Shown: positions 23,569 through 32,886, counted from the stretch's first letter. The stretch is DNA of 64,000 bases from Planifilum sp021793745 (GCA_937983105.1 CALKAM010000005.1:26448-90447); one strand, 5' to 3'. A program made the numbers and translations. Notes: generated by a model not told the origin, from the letters alone.

Positions 23569-24621
23569 TCATCCGGGGAACGGCGCCGGGTAGCGCCGGA
23601 CAGCCAGGAGAAGCAGGGCTAGGAGTCCACAATAACCGAAGAAGGGATAGACGTAATTGATAAAGGCGGGAAAACCGATCAGGGAGCAAAAGTAGCCGAC
23701 GATAAAGATCAAACCGGTCACCGTCTTTGTGCGGAAAGGGAGCCATTGTTTCATATTGGCCGCCAGACCGTACACATTGCCGATCAATGTAGTGAAAATT
23801 TCCCCCCACATAACCGCGAGGAAAAAGTACTTCATCCCCTGTCCCAAGGTGGCGATCACCAGGGCAATGGGGATCTCCAGCTCGTAAATTTCCGGGGTCT
23901 TGAGGGTCAAGGCGAAATCGCTGGCCAATAGCATCACTCCGAGGCCCACCCCTCCCAAAAGGCCGCCGAGGCGCAGGGTCAACTCATCCCGGATTTCTCC
24001 CCCGATCGGAACCAACACCGCCTGGGACATGGCCAGGTTAAAGGCCACATAGGTAATGGCCGAAACCAACCAATTTCCGTCCGCCACCGGTTCCATCTGC
24101 AAAAAAGGGGCGATCCCGTCGCTGCGAAGCCCCTCAGCCGCCACCCACATCGTGAAAAAAAACATGCAGGGGACCACGAAGGAGTTGACCGACAAAATGC
24201 CCTCCATTCCGCGGATGATCACCAAATAAGCGATGGCCGACGAAAGCAGCACCCCCAGATGGAAGGACCCCCCCAATTGTTCCTTGAAGAGAGCGCCCGT
24301 TCCCGACATCATGGCCGTCGTCACGCCAAAAAGGACGATTCCGACAAAGACGTTCATCCACCGCCCCCATCGATCACCAAAGAGATAGTTGTTAAACTCC
24401 TCATAGGACTTGGCTTCCAGCCGTGCGCCCACCAGCATCATTCGCATCCCCAACCAGGAAAACAGCACGGTCACCACCAGAATCCCCCATACCCCGCCGA
24501 ATCCGAACACGGTAAAAAACTGCGTGATCTCCTGCCCCGAGGCAAAGCCCGCCCCCACCACGGTACCAATATAGGTAAAGCCGATCCGACAGGCCGGGAA
24601 CCACCGCTCCTTCACTTCCAT
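23569..24621 (-). CDS. YkvI-family membrane transporter-like protein
   Basis: A 350-residue protein with about ten membrane segments, matching the B. subtilis YkvI family of the APC/LeuT-like fold. Its start FTYIGTVVGAGFASGQEITQFF carries the unwound first helix (GAGFASGQE) typical of these sodium- or proton-coupled transporters. The substrate is unknown. GGGAAGAGG precedes the ATG. It lies just downstream of the PBP gene in the same direction, but a hairpin stands between them. Confidence 0.88.
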   Translation of the reverse strand: MEVKERWFPACRIGFTYIGTVVGAGFASGQEITQFFTVFGFGGVWGILVVTVLFSWLGMRMMLVGARLEAKSYEEFNNYLFGDRWGRWMNVFVGIVLFGVTTAMMSGTGALFKEQLGGSFHLGVLLSSAIAYLVIIRGMEGILSVNSFVVPCMFFFTMWVAAEGLRSDGIAPFLQMEPVADGNWLVSAITYVAFNLAMSQAVLVPIGGEIRDELTLRLGGLLGGVGLGVMLLASDFALTLKTPEIYELEIPIALVIATLGQGMKYFFLAVMWGEIFTTLIGNVYGLAANMKQWLPFRTKTVTGLIFIVGYFCSLIGFPAFINYVYPFFGYCGLLALLLLAVRRYPAPFPG

Positions 24622-24654
24622 ACACCTCTTCCCGGGATACTCGTCCTCACAGGA

Positions 24655-27348
24655 CTAGTGTATGGGGCGGGGGGAGCGAATAGAACTTGCCGCAACGCCT
24701 GCTACGCGAAAGGGGACCGGCTTGCGCCAGTCCCCTCGCATCTGCATCCCTTTAGCTTCCGCATTTTTTAATCGTTGGGAGAAGATCCCGCCGTCATTAT
24801 CACCGCCCCGGTCTCCTCCGCGTCCTCCTTGATCCCCTTGGTCCCCTCGGTTATCACCCTGTTGATCGCCGCCCCAGCCGCCATCGTGACCGCCCGGATC
24901 ACCGCCCGGGAATCCCGGGCCGCGATCATCGCCCTGATGATCTCCCTGGGGATCTCCCTGCGGATCGCCCGGTTGATCATCGGGGGGCTCTTCCGACTGC
25001 ACCGAAATCGAAACGGTATTGGACGGCTTCGCTTCCTCATTGTTCTGGGTATCGATGGCGATCACGCGATAGTGATAGGTGCGTCCGCCAAAGACACCCG
25101 ACAGGGGATCTCCGGGTCGGGGCACTTCGATGTTCCTGTCGGTAAACGCCCCTTCAGCTGTCTCGCCGATCGGTTGCCAGTTGGCCCCGTCTTCGGAGCG
25201 CTCCACCCGGTACTTGACCCGCTCATGATAGTCGGTCCACTTCAGCTCAATGGTACCGGCTCCAGCGTTGAAGCTGCCCTTCAGATCAGCCACCGGCTTC
25301 AGTTCGAAGGGCGGTTTGGGCTCTTCCACACCCGGCGGTTTTTCGAACTGACGGGCGGGAGTCCCCTCTAGAAACTGCGACATCACTTTTTGGAAGAGGG
25401 GGGCGGCATAGGTGCCTCCGCTCAATTCCACCAACTTGTTCTTGTCGCTTGACAGATTGTATACCGTCGCCGCCATCACATAGTCGGGAGTGTAGCCCAC
25501 AAACCAGGCATCCTTGGATTCCTGGGTGGTTCCCGTCTTTCCGGCCACCGGGCGATCCGGCAAACGGGCCCGGGTTCCGGTCCCCTCCTCCACCACATTG
25601 CGGAGCATCCGGGTCATGTAATAGGCGGTTCTGGGCTGGAAAACCTGAACCTCCTGCAGCGCTTCCTCCGCTTCGTCGGTCAGCTCCAGTTCGGTGCCGT
25701 CCGCCTGCTCAATTTTGCGGATCGCATGGGCCCGGGTCGCTTTCCCGTTATTGGGAAAAACGGTGTAGGCCTGAGCCATCTCGATGGTGCTGGCCCCTTC
25801 GGTCAGCCCTCCCAGAGCCAGGGCGGCATACCCCTTGTCGTCGGGATCGCTCAATTTGATCCCCGCCTTTTCCGCAAAATTGAAGGCGTTCTCCAACTTC
25901 ACCTTGTTGTGCAGCAGCCAGACGGTGGAGACGTTTAAGGATTGCTCCACCACATAGGAAAGCTCCACATCGCCATAGTAGCGCCCGGTGTAGTTTTGCG
26001 GCGTCCAGCCGTTAATCGAAAACTTTTCGTCGGGAATCGTGGCGTATTCGTTGATGTCCTCATTCAGCTCCATCGCCGGAGCATACACCGTGAGCGGCTT
26101 GATGGACGACCCGGGCTGATGTCCCTTTTTCTCCGCGGAGCGGATCATACTGCCGGGCCTATAGTGGCGTCCGCCGCCGATCGCCACCAGCTCCCCGGTG
26201 TCCGCCTTGATGATGGTCGCCCCGCCGTCCAGGTTTTCATGCCCCTGGTAGGTCTCGTCGTCCTTCAGGGCTTCATCGACGATCTTTTGGGCCTTCGGGT
26301 CCATAGCGGTGTAGATCTTCAGGCCCCCATCCAGCAATTCATCCTCCGGCAGGCCGTAGTTTTGCATGGCCTCTTCAATTACGTAAGCCTTGTAGGCCTC
26401 ATATTCGTTATTTTTCAGATGCGCCTCGAGATACTCCTCCTTCACCCCGAGATCCATCGCCTGGTATTTCTCGACCTCTTCCTTGGAGATGATCGGATCC
26501 AGGCCGTCCTCATCCTTGCCCCGGGCCATGATCGCCAGGACGGTATCCCTCCGCGTCTTCGTCCTTTCCGGGTAGCGGAAGGGGTTGTACCCCTCCGGGG
26601 CCTGCGGCAGCCCGGCCAAAACGGCAATTTCGTGGGGCTCCAGTTTGTCCTTGCTGATATCCTTGTTGAAATAAACCTTCGCCGCCATCTTGACGCCCCG
26701 GACGTTATTCCCGAAGTAGATGTAGTTCAGATACGCTTCGAGAATTTGGTCCTTGGAGTATTTTCGCTCCAGGTTCAAGGCAGCCCCGATTTCCTTCAGC
26801 TTCCGGACGATATTTTTGTCCCGGTCCTCCAGGATGGCGTTCCGGGCCACCTGCATGGTGATGGTACCCCCGCCCTCCGCCGCGCCCATCTTGATGATGT
26901 TTTTGACGACGGCCCGCATCAGGGCGAAGTAGTCCACCCCGGAATGCTTGTAAAAGCGGGCATCCTCCACCTTGACGAAGGCGGTGACGAGGTCGGGGTT
27001 GGTCTTTTTCAGCTCCTCCATGGTGATGGGCTCCCGGTTGCTCGCTCCGATCCTTCCGACCAGATTGTTGTCCTGGTCGTAGATGGCGGAAGCGTATGCC
27101 ATCTCCTCCAGTCTATCGAGATCAACCGTCTTCGCCGACATCACCACTGTCGAGCATCCGGCGATAATCAAAAGAAGGGATGTGATGATGACGAGAAAAA
27201 ACCATTTTTTTGTAAAGAAGCGGCGTTTATTTCCGCCCTTTGCGCGGGAGCGGGAACCATACCGCTGCTTGCGCGACGGGAGAGAGCCCTGCCTTTCCCC
27301 CCGGGACGGGTAGGAAAAGGAATCCTCTCTCCGGCGATAATCGTCCAT
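24655..27348 (-). CDS. ponA: Class A penicillin-binding protein PBP1 (PonA)
   Basis: An 897-residue bifunctional peptidoglycan synthase. A short basic cytoplasmic head precedes one membrane anchor. The GT51 transglycosylase domain has the catalytic region EDARFYKHSGVDY and GGGTITMQVARN. The transpeptidase domain has SxxK in PGSSIKPL, SxN in EQSLNVS and KTG in AGKTGTTQ. A fibronectin type III-like domain follows, then a Gly/Asp/Gln-rich tail. Domain order equals B. subtilis PonA. The start at 27348 is 8 nt after AGGGGG. The last 40 or so residues run through a terminator-like hairpin and look unlike PonA tails, so a late frameshift is possible. Confidence 0.93.
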   Translation of the reverse strand: MDDYRRREDSFSYPSRGERQGSLPSRKQRYGSRSRAKGGNKRRFFTKKWFFLVIITSLLLIIAGCSTVVMSAKTVDLDRLEEMAYASAIYDQDNNLVGRIGASNREPITMEELKKTNPDLVTAFVKVEDARFYKHSGVDYFALMRAVVKNIIKMGAAEGGGTITMQVARNAILEDRDKNIVRKLKEIGAALNLERKYSKDQILEAYLNYIYFGNNVRGVKMAAKVYFNKDISKDKLEPHEIAVLAGLPQAPEGYNPFRYPERTKTRRDTVLAIMARGKDEDGLDPIISKEEVEKYQAMDLGVKEEYLEAHLKNNEYEAYKAYVIEEAMQNYGLPEDELLDGGLKIYTAMDPKAQKIVDEALKDDETYQGHENLDGGATIIKADTGELVAIGGGRHYRPGSMIRSAEKKGHQPGSSIKPLTVYAPAMELNEDINEYATIPDEKFSINGWTPQNYTGRYYGDVELSYVVEQSLNVSTVWLLHNKVKLENAFNFAEKAGIKLSDPDDKGYAALALGGLTEGASTIEMAQAYTVFPNNGKATRAHAIRKIEQADGTELELTDEAEEALQEVQVFQPRTAYYMTRMLRNVVEEGTGTRARLPDRPVAGKTGTTQESKDAWFVGYTPDYVMAATVYNLSSDKNKLVELSGGTYAAPLFQKVMSQFLEGTPARQFEKPPGVEEPKPPFELKPVADLKGSFNAGAGTIELKWTDYHERVKYRVERSEDGANWQPIGETAEGAFTDRNIEVPRPGDPLSGVFGGRTYHYRVIAIDTQNNEEAKPSNTVSISVQSEEPPDDQPGDPQGDPQGDHQGDDRGPGFPGGDPGGHDGGWGGDQQGDNRGDQGDQGGRGGDRGGDNDGGIFSQRLKNAEAKGMQMRGDWRKPVPFRVAGVAASSIRSPRPIH
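24708..24735 (-). terminator. Hairpin inside the 3' end of the PBP1 frame
   Basis: Minus-strand stem GGGGACTGGC/GCCGGTCCCC (10 bp with one G-T pair), loop GCAA, followed by only TTT. It lies within the annotated frame, about 50 nt before its stop. Confidence 0.5.
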
Positions 27349-27509
27349 CTTCATAACCCCCTGCAAACGAATTCGGAACCGGATGTGCGAAACATTTTTT
27401 ATATTTTCTCTCTATCCGTTTCAAACCGATCCATTTCAGAAGAAACAGTCCTTGATGATATAACGAAAAGTCCGATCCGCCGGTGAACAGGCATATTTTT
27501 CCCCGAGTA

Positions 27510-27518
27510 TGGTATAGT
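27510..27518 (+). promoter_or_regulatory. Extended -10 of the small membrane gene
   Basis: TGGTATAGT (TGn plus TATAGT). The leader to the ATG at 27537 would be very short and carry GAGG as the SD. Confidence 0.45.
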
Positions 27519-27536
27519 GGGGACGAGGTGATTGCC

Positions 27537-27701
27537 ATGAACAGGCGCGCTGCAGCCTTTGCTTGCCATATCACCGGCATCGCCGGCCTGCTGGCCTCCC
27601 TGCTGCTCTGGAAGGTGGAGGGACTGGCCGGTTTAACCCTCGGCCTGCTCGCCTCCCTCCTCTGGTTTGTACTGGGATGGCGATTCGGCAGACCCTCCTG
27701 A
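27537..27701 (+). CDS. Small membrane protein of unknown function
   Basis: A 54-residue hydrophobic peptide (MNRRAAAFACHITGIAGLLA, then two leucine-rich membrane segments, ending RFGRPS). ACGAGGTGA lies 6-7 nt upstream of the ATG at 27537, and an extended -10 precedes it. It is encoded divergently from the PBP1 gene. No family is recognised. Confidence 0.6.
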   Translation: MNRRAAAFACHITGIAGLLASLLLWKVEGLAGLTLGLLASLLWFVLGWRFGRPS

Positions 27702-27729
27702 CAAAAAGGCACTACTCTATTATAACGTA

Positions 27730-27760
27730 ATTATAGTCCGAAAGGATTTCGTTTTGTCAA
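27730..27760 (-). promoter_or_regulatory. Possible sigma-A promoter reading toward the PBP1 gene
   Basis: TTGACA (27760-27755) and TATAAT (27735-27730) are both perfect, but the spacer is 19 nt. Transcripts would cross the small plus-strand gene antisense and reach PBP1 about 370 nt later. A second TATAAT lies at 27724-27719. Confidence 0.4.
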
Positions 27761-27895
27761 CAAAGATGGCGCAACCGGTACATTTGGGGAGTTTTGTGTT
27801 GGCAGGGCGGGAAATCCCGGCAAATGGCGTTTTTTTAGTTTAGAAAGGAACTCCAAATCCTATCCGTCCCGCCTCCCCCTTGGCAAAAGGTTTGG

Positions 27896-27947
27896 AAAAA
27901 AAGGGGCCGCGGAGTGTACGATCCAGCACACTCCCCGGCACCCTTTT
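27896..27947 (-). terminator. Terminator of the SDR gene
   Basis: A long two-part stem (AAAAGGGnGCCG outer, GGAGTGT/ACACTCC inner) followed on the minus strand by seven T. Confidence 0.85.
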
Positions 27948-27961
27948 CGCCGGCTGCCGGC

Positions 27962-28726
27962 TTACGGCAGCCGGAAGTTGCGGTTATCAAACCCGCCGGT
28001 GACGGGAATCACCGCCCCGGTGATGAAGTCGGCATCGGGATCCACTAGAAATCGAACCACCCGCGCGATATCTCCTCCGGTGCCCGGCCGGCCGACAGGA
28101 TTGCGGTCATCCCTCTTGCCGCGGGCCGCCCCGATGGGTGCCTCCTTGTAGGGGTCCCGGATGTCCCCGGGGCTGATCATATTGACGGTGATCCCGTGCG
28201 GCGCCTCCTCCTCCGCCAGCGTCCTCGTAAAGGAGACCAAACCGGCTTTCGCCGCCGCATAGGCGGAGAATCCCGCCCACGGCGGAGCGCTCTCCACCTC
28301 GGGAAACCCGAAGGTGATAATCCGTCCGAATCCGCGACGCCGCATCAGGGGAATCACTTCCCGCACGCAGTAAAACACGCCCGACAAATTGCCGTCGATC
28401 ATCTCCCTCCATTGCTGGTCCGTCAATTCCACCGCGGGAATGCGCCGGAACAAAAAGGGACCCGCCGTACAGACGAGGGCATCCACCCGCCCCCAACGAT
28501 CCCGGATCTCTCCGGCCATCCGCCGCACATCCTCCAGCCGACCCACATCGCCCTGAAGCACCAGAACCTCCCTTCCCATTTTGCGAACTTCGCCGGCAAG
28601 TCGCTCCGCTGCCTCCCGGCTGTTACGGTAGTTGACGGCGATGTGAAATCCCGACTCGGCCAACACCCTCACCACTTGGGCACCCAAGCCGCGAATGCCC
28701 CCGGTCACCCAGGCCACGGATTCCAC
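27962..28726 (-). CDS. SDR-family oxidoreductase (FabG-like)
   Basis: A 254-residue short-chain dehydrogenase/reductase. The cofactor motif is TGGIRGLG near residue 8, NNAG is replaced by CTAG (ALVCTAGP), and the active-site YxxxK is YAAAK. The C-terminal TGAVIPVTGGF is typical of the FabG-like classical group. The catalytic serine normally 13 residues before the tyrosine is a glutamate here; a serine is found 10 before. It may therefore be inactive, or an indel may shift the serine. The gene has its own terminator; the substrate is unknown. Confidence 0.85.
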   Translation of the reverse strand: MESVAWVTGGIRGLGAQVVRVLAESGFHIAVNYRNSREAAERLAGEVRKMGREVLVLQGDVGRLEDVRRMAGEIRDRWGRVDALVCTAGPFLFRRIPAVELTDQQWREMIDGNLSGVFYCVREVIPLMRRRGFGRIITFGFPEVESAPPWAGFSAYAAAKAGLVSFTRTLAEEEAPHGITVNMISPGDIRDPYKEAPIGAARGKRDDRNPVGRPGTGGDIARVVRFLVDPDADFITGAVIPVTGGFDNRNFRLP

Positions 28727-28790
28727 ATTCCCACTCCTCCTCCGATTTTTTCGTATTCCATTTTATCGAATCAAACATCCTTTAAACAGC

Positions 28791-28812
28791 AAAAAACCCG
28801 TCCGAAGACGGG
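28791..28812 (-). terminator. Terminator of the small membrane gene at 28.8 kb
   Basis: Stem CCCGTC/GACGGG with loop TTCG on the minus strand, then TTTTTT, 6 nt past the stop. Confidence 0.9.
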
Positions 28813-28817
28813 CGAAG

Positions 28818-29090
28818 TCAACGCTTTTCCACAGGTTCCAGGATCTTTTTGGCCATGTACAACAGGGTGTAGAAACCCAGGAGAATCCCCGGCAACAGGA
28901 TTCCCGGACGGATCGGTTCCCGGAAGGAAATGGCGAGGATCAACATGGAAATGCAGGCGAGGGAAAGAATTTGCATCCACCGCCGCTTTTTCCACCAGCT
29001 GAGCAGAGCGGAAAATAGGGTGAGTCCGGTCATGAGTTGCCACTCCAGGATGGAGAAAAAGGGCCATTCCATCAAGGGCCATTCCGCCAT
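28818..29090 (-). CDS. Small membrane protein of unknown function
   Basis: A 90-residue protein with three hydrophobic segments (WQLMTGLTLFSALLSWW, ILSLACISMLILAISF, GILLPGILLGFYTLLYMAKK). Loops are short and basic. A clean terminator follows directly, so it is a genuine single gene. No family is recognised. Confidence 0.65.
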   Translation of the reverse strand: MAEWPLMEWPFFSILEWQLMTGLTLFSALLSWWKKRRWMQILSLACISMLILAISFREPIRPGILLPGILLGFYTLLYMAKKILEPVEKR

Positions 29091-29195
29091 GGATCATTCC
29101 TCCCTTACGCCTCAGTATGACCCATTCGGAAACGGCTGATACCTCGAAAATCCGGAGCGGCTTACCCCATCTTACCCTGATCGATCCGATCCCTT

Positions 29196-30836
29196 CTACC
29201 GGATCCGCTTGGGATTGTTCTCATCCTCCACAAAGAAGGATCGGATCACCGTCCGTTCAAAACCGCCTCCATCACGGGACTTTCCGCGGATATCGAGGGT
29301 GACATTGTAGATCCCCGGACGCGTGACCGAGGGGATCTTTCCTTTGAATACCCCCGCATCCGAGGCATCGGGTTGCAGGCGAGCTTCCAGCGGCTTCACC
29401 GGCATCCCGGCGGGGCCGCCTTTCGCCCCCGGCCCTACCACGCGGACTCGGACATCAAAGCTGTTCACATCCCAGAGCCGGGGGTTTTTCAGGCGGATTT
29501 GAAGGGGCACGCCCTTGTCTTTGGCCCGGGATTGATCCATCTGCACATCCAGGGTCCCTTCCCCGATAAAGGATACCGCCAGCAGATACGCCCCGTCATC
29601 CGGGCTAATCATGCGCACCTTCCACTCACCCGCCTCCGGCTGCGGGATCCGGTAGGCGTGGATTTTGGCCCCCTTCAGGATTTCCTTCTCCTCAGCGGCG
29701 AAGTATTCCGGGCTGTTCGGGGTATAGATGCGGCCATCGGGGGAGAGGAGCTCCGTTTTCACATCGGAGCGATGCGTCATGATTTGAAAGACCGCTTCGC
29801 CGCGACCCGCCTCGACAGCGACGGACTGCTCCACCCGTTGATCGGCGGCGAGGGTTCCTCCCCGTACCACCGACTCGCTTTGCTCCCCGGGGGCATCCAT
29901 ATCCGGACGCCGGTTCGGGCTCATCTCCCCTTCCCCCAGGGCGACGGTGCGGAGGGTGGATTCAATGCGGGGGAAGGCGGTGCTTCCCATTCGGATGTTG
30001 TCATGATCAAAATCCTCCGTAAACAGGTGATGGCCGTAGGGCAGCGATGTGCTCCACACGTTGACCAGTCCGTCGTTCTCCCCGTAGGAGGACAGGTAAG
30101 CTCCGCCCGTCCACAGGGCCGAGGGAAAAGGTCCCCAGCTGGTCCCGGCGGCGGTGTAATAGGCGTTTTTCCCCGCATTTTCGTGGCCATCCGTCACCGA
30201 ACGGAAGTATTCCATATATCCCGTCTGGAGCACTTCGGTTCCCTCATCCCGGGCGCCCAAAAGCTCTGCCAGCCATCCCGCCCACCAGCTGTAGGCGAGA
30301 TCGGCGAGATGAGAACCCCGGTGAGGCGATCCCAGGGTGACCACCCTGCCCACATGGGGCCAGGCTCCGTAATGGATGAGGGCGGCTTGACTGTCGATCC
30401 CGCCTTTGCTGTGGGCCACGATGTTGACGGGTTCCCCGAAGTGTTGTCGAATCTGGGTCAGGAGATCGGCCAGAAGTTGGCCGTTATCCCACATGCTCGC
30501 CCCCTCGCCGCCCGAATCATACAGCTCGACGAAGGCGGTCCGGTAGCCGTTATCATACGCCTTGGCATACATGTCATTGGGCCCGTGGTAGGAGGTCTCC
30601 CCCCACCAGCTCTCGGCGGAACCGCGCAGCCCCTGAACGAAGACGATCGGCGGCTTGCTGTCATCCACATTGGGGGGCGTATCGCCCAAATACCAGGTTC
30701 CCGGAACCGCCGCTTTTCCCATTTCCTCCCCGACACGCTTCGGAAGGGGAACCGCCTTCTCCTGGGCCGACACGGGGACAGCCACGAGCGACAGACACAG
30801 AAGAACCACCAAAAACAAGAGACGTCCCCTTTTCAT
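29196..30836 (-). CDS. Secreted lipase/esterase with C-terminal Ig-like domains
   Basis: A 546-residue exported protein. The Sec signal peptide (residues 1-24) ends VPVSAQ. Residues 60-320 form an alpha/beta hydrolase: IVFVQGLRGSAESWWGE is the oxyanion region, and the nucleophile is S143 in NIVAHSKGGID. A later LGSPHRGSHLADLAYSWWAG is typical of triacylglycerol lipase-type (DUF676-like) enzymes. A histidine is expected near DHDNIRMG. Residues 340-546 are beta-rich and look like two Ig-like or pre-peptidase domains. There is no lipobox or sortase signal, so it is probably released. Substrate is inferred only. Confidence 0.85.
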   Translation of the reverse strand: MKRGRLLFLVVLLCLSLVAVPVSAQEKAVPLPKRVGEEMGKAAVPGTWYLGDTPPNVDDSKPPIVFVQGLRGSAESWWGETSYHGPNDMYAKAYDNGYRTAFVELYDSGGEGASMWDNGQLLADLLTQIRQHFGEPVNIVAHSKGGIDSQAALIHYGAWPHVGRVVTLGSPHRGSHLADLAYSWWAGWLAELLGARDEGTEVLQTGYMEYFRSVTDGHENAGKNAYYTAAGTSWGPFPSALWTGGAYLSSYGENDGLVNVWSTSLPYGHHLFTEDFDHDNIRMGSTAFPRIESTLRTVALGEGEMSPNRRPDMDAPGEQSESVVRGGTLAADQRVEQSVAVEAGRGEAVFQIMTHRSDVKTELLSPDGRIYTPNSPEYFAAEEKEILKGAKIHAYRIPQPEAGEWKVRMISPDDGAYLLAVSFIGEGTLDVQMDQSRAKDKGVPLQIRLKNPRLWDVNSFDVRVRVVGPGAKGGPAGMPVKPLEARLQPDASDAGVFKGKIPSVTRPGIYNVTLDIRGKSRDGGGFERTVIRSFFVEDENNPKRIR

Positions 30837-31009
30837 CCCCTTGCCTCCTTCGAATCATTCCTTCCACTCCCTATAAAAATGATTCCCTCTTTTGGAAATT
30901 TTCTAACTTGTACATCGTCGGTTGCAGAAAGTTTTTGTTTCCCAGGGAATACCAACGGAAAAAGTCGCAAAAATTAACGAAGACTCCTTTTCTTTGTGAG
31001 GGTTCGCAC

Positions 31010-31876
31010 ATGAAACACGTGGGAATCGCCCTGAGCGGCGGGGGAGTGGCCGGCTGCGCCCACCTGGGCGTTTTATACGGTTTGGAAAAAGCGGACATCT
31101 CCGTCGGTTATATCGCGGGAACGAGTGCGGGAGCCATCGTCGCTTCCCTTTACGCTTATGGTTACCGCCCGAAACACATGATCAAGCTGCTCCCGCTGAT
31201 CAACAAGGAATTGGTCGATTACGACTACGCTTCCTTTGTGCGCGCCTTCATCCGCCGGGGTATGCGGGTCCAGGGTTTGGCGAAGGGGGAAAGGCTGCAC
31301 TCTCTGATCGCGGAAATCACCCGGGGTGCCCGGATGACCGATTTGCCGCTCCCCGTCGCGCTCATCGCCACCGATTTGAAAACCGCCCGGCCGGTGGTTT
31401 TTACGTCGCGCCCCCTCCTTCATCCCCTATCCGAAGCCGATACGGTTACCGACATTTCCGTGGCGGACGCCGTGGTCGCCAGTTGCGCCATCCCGGTGCT
31501 GTTTCAACCGATCCACTACCGAGGCCGGCTCCTCGTGGACGGCGGAGTCATCGACAATTGCCCGATCAGCGCGGTCAAGGCGCTGGGGGCAAAAAAAACC
31601 ATCGCCGTCAAAACGAGGGAATCCGCACCCCTGGAGAGCTCCTTCGACTCCCTCCTGGCCATCGTCAAGCGGGTCATGAGTATCACCCTCAACATTCAGG
31701 CCAAGCAGCAGTTAAAGGAGGCGGACATCGTCCTGCAACCCGAGGTGGCTCCCGATACCCTGCTGGATTTTACCCAGACCGTGGCTTGTGTCAAATCCGG
31801 ATATCGCCATGTGCGGGAGCGGATGGAAGAGATCCGCCGGGCGATGGGAGCCGCTCTGGAGGGAGCCACCCTGTGA
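31010..31876 (+). CDS. Patatin-like phospholipase (RssA/YchK-like)
   Basis: A 288-residue patatin-like serine hydrolase. The oxyanion motif GGGVAGCAHLGVL comes first, then the nucleophile S39 in GTSAG and the catalytic aspartate in DGGVIDN. It lacks a signal peptide and large extra domains, like the bacterial RssA/YchK group. ATG 31010 has GAGGG 7-8 nt upstream. The upstream frame to 30908 is AT-rich and non-conserved. It is convergent with the pseudouridine synthase gene. Lipid hydrolysis is the family activity; the target is unknown. Confidence 0.9.
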   Translation: MKHVGIALSGGGVAGCAHLGVLYGLEKADISVGYIAGTSAGAIVASLYAYGYRPKHMIKLLPLINKELVDYDYASFVRAFIRRGMRVQGLAKGERLHSLIAEITRGARMTDLPLPVALIATDLKTARPVVFTSRPLLHPLSEADTVTDISVADAVVASCAIPVLFQPIHYRGRLLVDGGVIDNCPISAVKALGAKKTIAVKTRESAPLESSFDSLLAIVKRVMSITLNIQAKQQLKEADIVLQPEVAPDTLLDFTQTVACVKSGYRHVRERMEEIRRAMGAALEGATL

Positions 31877-31950
31877 AGGATACGGAACCACCGGCGGAGG
31901 CGATCCATTTCAACGGGGGCACCGCGGAAAAGTCCGACGGCGGACACCCG

Positions 31951-32880
31951 CTAATGCGCCTTTCCCCCTTCCCTCAACCGCTGGACCAAGCGCCGGATAT
32001 CGGGGGGAAGGGGCGACTCCCAGGACCGCTCCCGGCGATCCCGGGGATGGGTCAATTGAAGAAAAGCGGCATGCAGGGCTTGCCGCTCCATCCCCCGGCT
32101 TTCCCAACCTTCCGCATACATGGGATCCCCGATGATCGGGTGACCCCGGTGGGCCAAATGCACCCGTATCTGGTGCGTCCTGCCCGTCTCCAGAAAAAGG
32201 CGGAGAAGGGTTGCTCCGGGAAATCGCTCCAAAACGGAAAAGCGGGTGATCGCCGGGGCACCCCCTTCCATCACACAACGGCGGGCGGGGCGATCCGGAC
32301 ACCGGGCGATCGGGGCGTCGATGACACCGGTCTCCTCCGGCACCTCACCGTGAACGACAGCCAGATATCCCCGCAGATAGCGGCGGCGGGCCATCTGAGC
32401 CGCCAAAAAGTCATGGGCATAGGCGTGTTTGGCGATCACCAACAAACCCGACGTATCCTTGTCCAACCGGGTCACGGGGTGGACGGCGTGGGCTTCTCCC
32501 CGCGCCGTCCAGCGGTACACCAAGCCATTGGCCAGGGTATGCTCCCGATAATCCTTGGTGGGATGAACCACCAATCCCGGGGGCTTGTCGATGACGACCA
32601 GGTCTTCGTCTTCATGGACGACGGTGAAGGAAACCGGCTGGGGAGGAATGTCCGTGCGCTCCTCTGGCAGTTTGACCTGGAGCAGATCCCCCTCTTCCAC
32701 CCGGGCGGTCAAAAAGGCCGGCCGGCCGTTGACCGTCACGCCGCCGGATTCCTTCAGCCTGCGGAAAAAGCGCCGCGAAAAGCGATACCGGTTTCGCAGG
32801 ACATCCCGGACCGTCTTCCCCTTTTCCTTTTCCTGAACGCGGTAGACAAAATCCACCGTCCGATCTCCGCTCAACGGCAT
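31951..32880 (-). CDS. RluA-family pseudouridine synthase
   Basis: A 309-residue pseudouridine synthase. An S4-like RNA-binding domain covers residues 15-75, followed by the RluA catalytic domain with the aspartate in HPVTRLDKDTSGLLV and the family segments LVVIDKPPGLVVHP and TGRTHQIRVHLAHRGHPI. It isomerises uridine in rRNA or tRNA; the exact site cannot be assigned among the several Bacillus RluA paralogues. GGAGG overlaps the ATG at 32880, so a TTG two codons later is an alternative start. It lies 6 nt after the transglutaminase gene stop, suggesting cotranscription. Confidence 0.92.
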   Translation of the reverse strand: MPLSGDRTVDFVYRVQEKEKGKTVRDVLRNRYRFSRRFFRRLKESGGVTVNGRPAFLTARVEEGDLLQVKLPEERTDIPPQPVSFTVVHEDEDLVVIDKPPGLVVHPTKDYREHTLANGLVYRWTARGEAHAVHPVTRLDKDTSGLLVIAKHAYAHDFLAAQMARRRYLRGYLAVVHGEVPEETGVIDAPIARCPDRPARRCVMEGGAPAITRFSVLERFPGATLLRLFLETGRTHQIRVHLAHRGHPIIGDPMYAEGWESRGMERQALHAAFLQLTHPRDRRERSWESPLPPDIRRLVQRLREGGKAH

Positions 32881-32886
32881 CCTCCT

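Noticed and set aside
24768..25040. Separate small Arg/Ile-rich gene within the PBP1 region
   Set aside because: It is the alternate frame of the Gly/Asp-rich PBP1 tail. Only its final stop is of interest, as a possible ancestral end.
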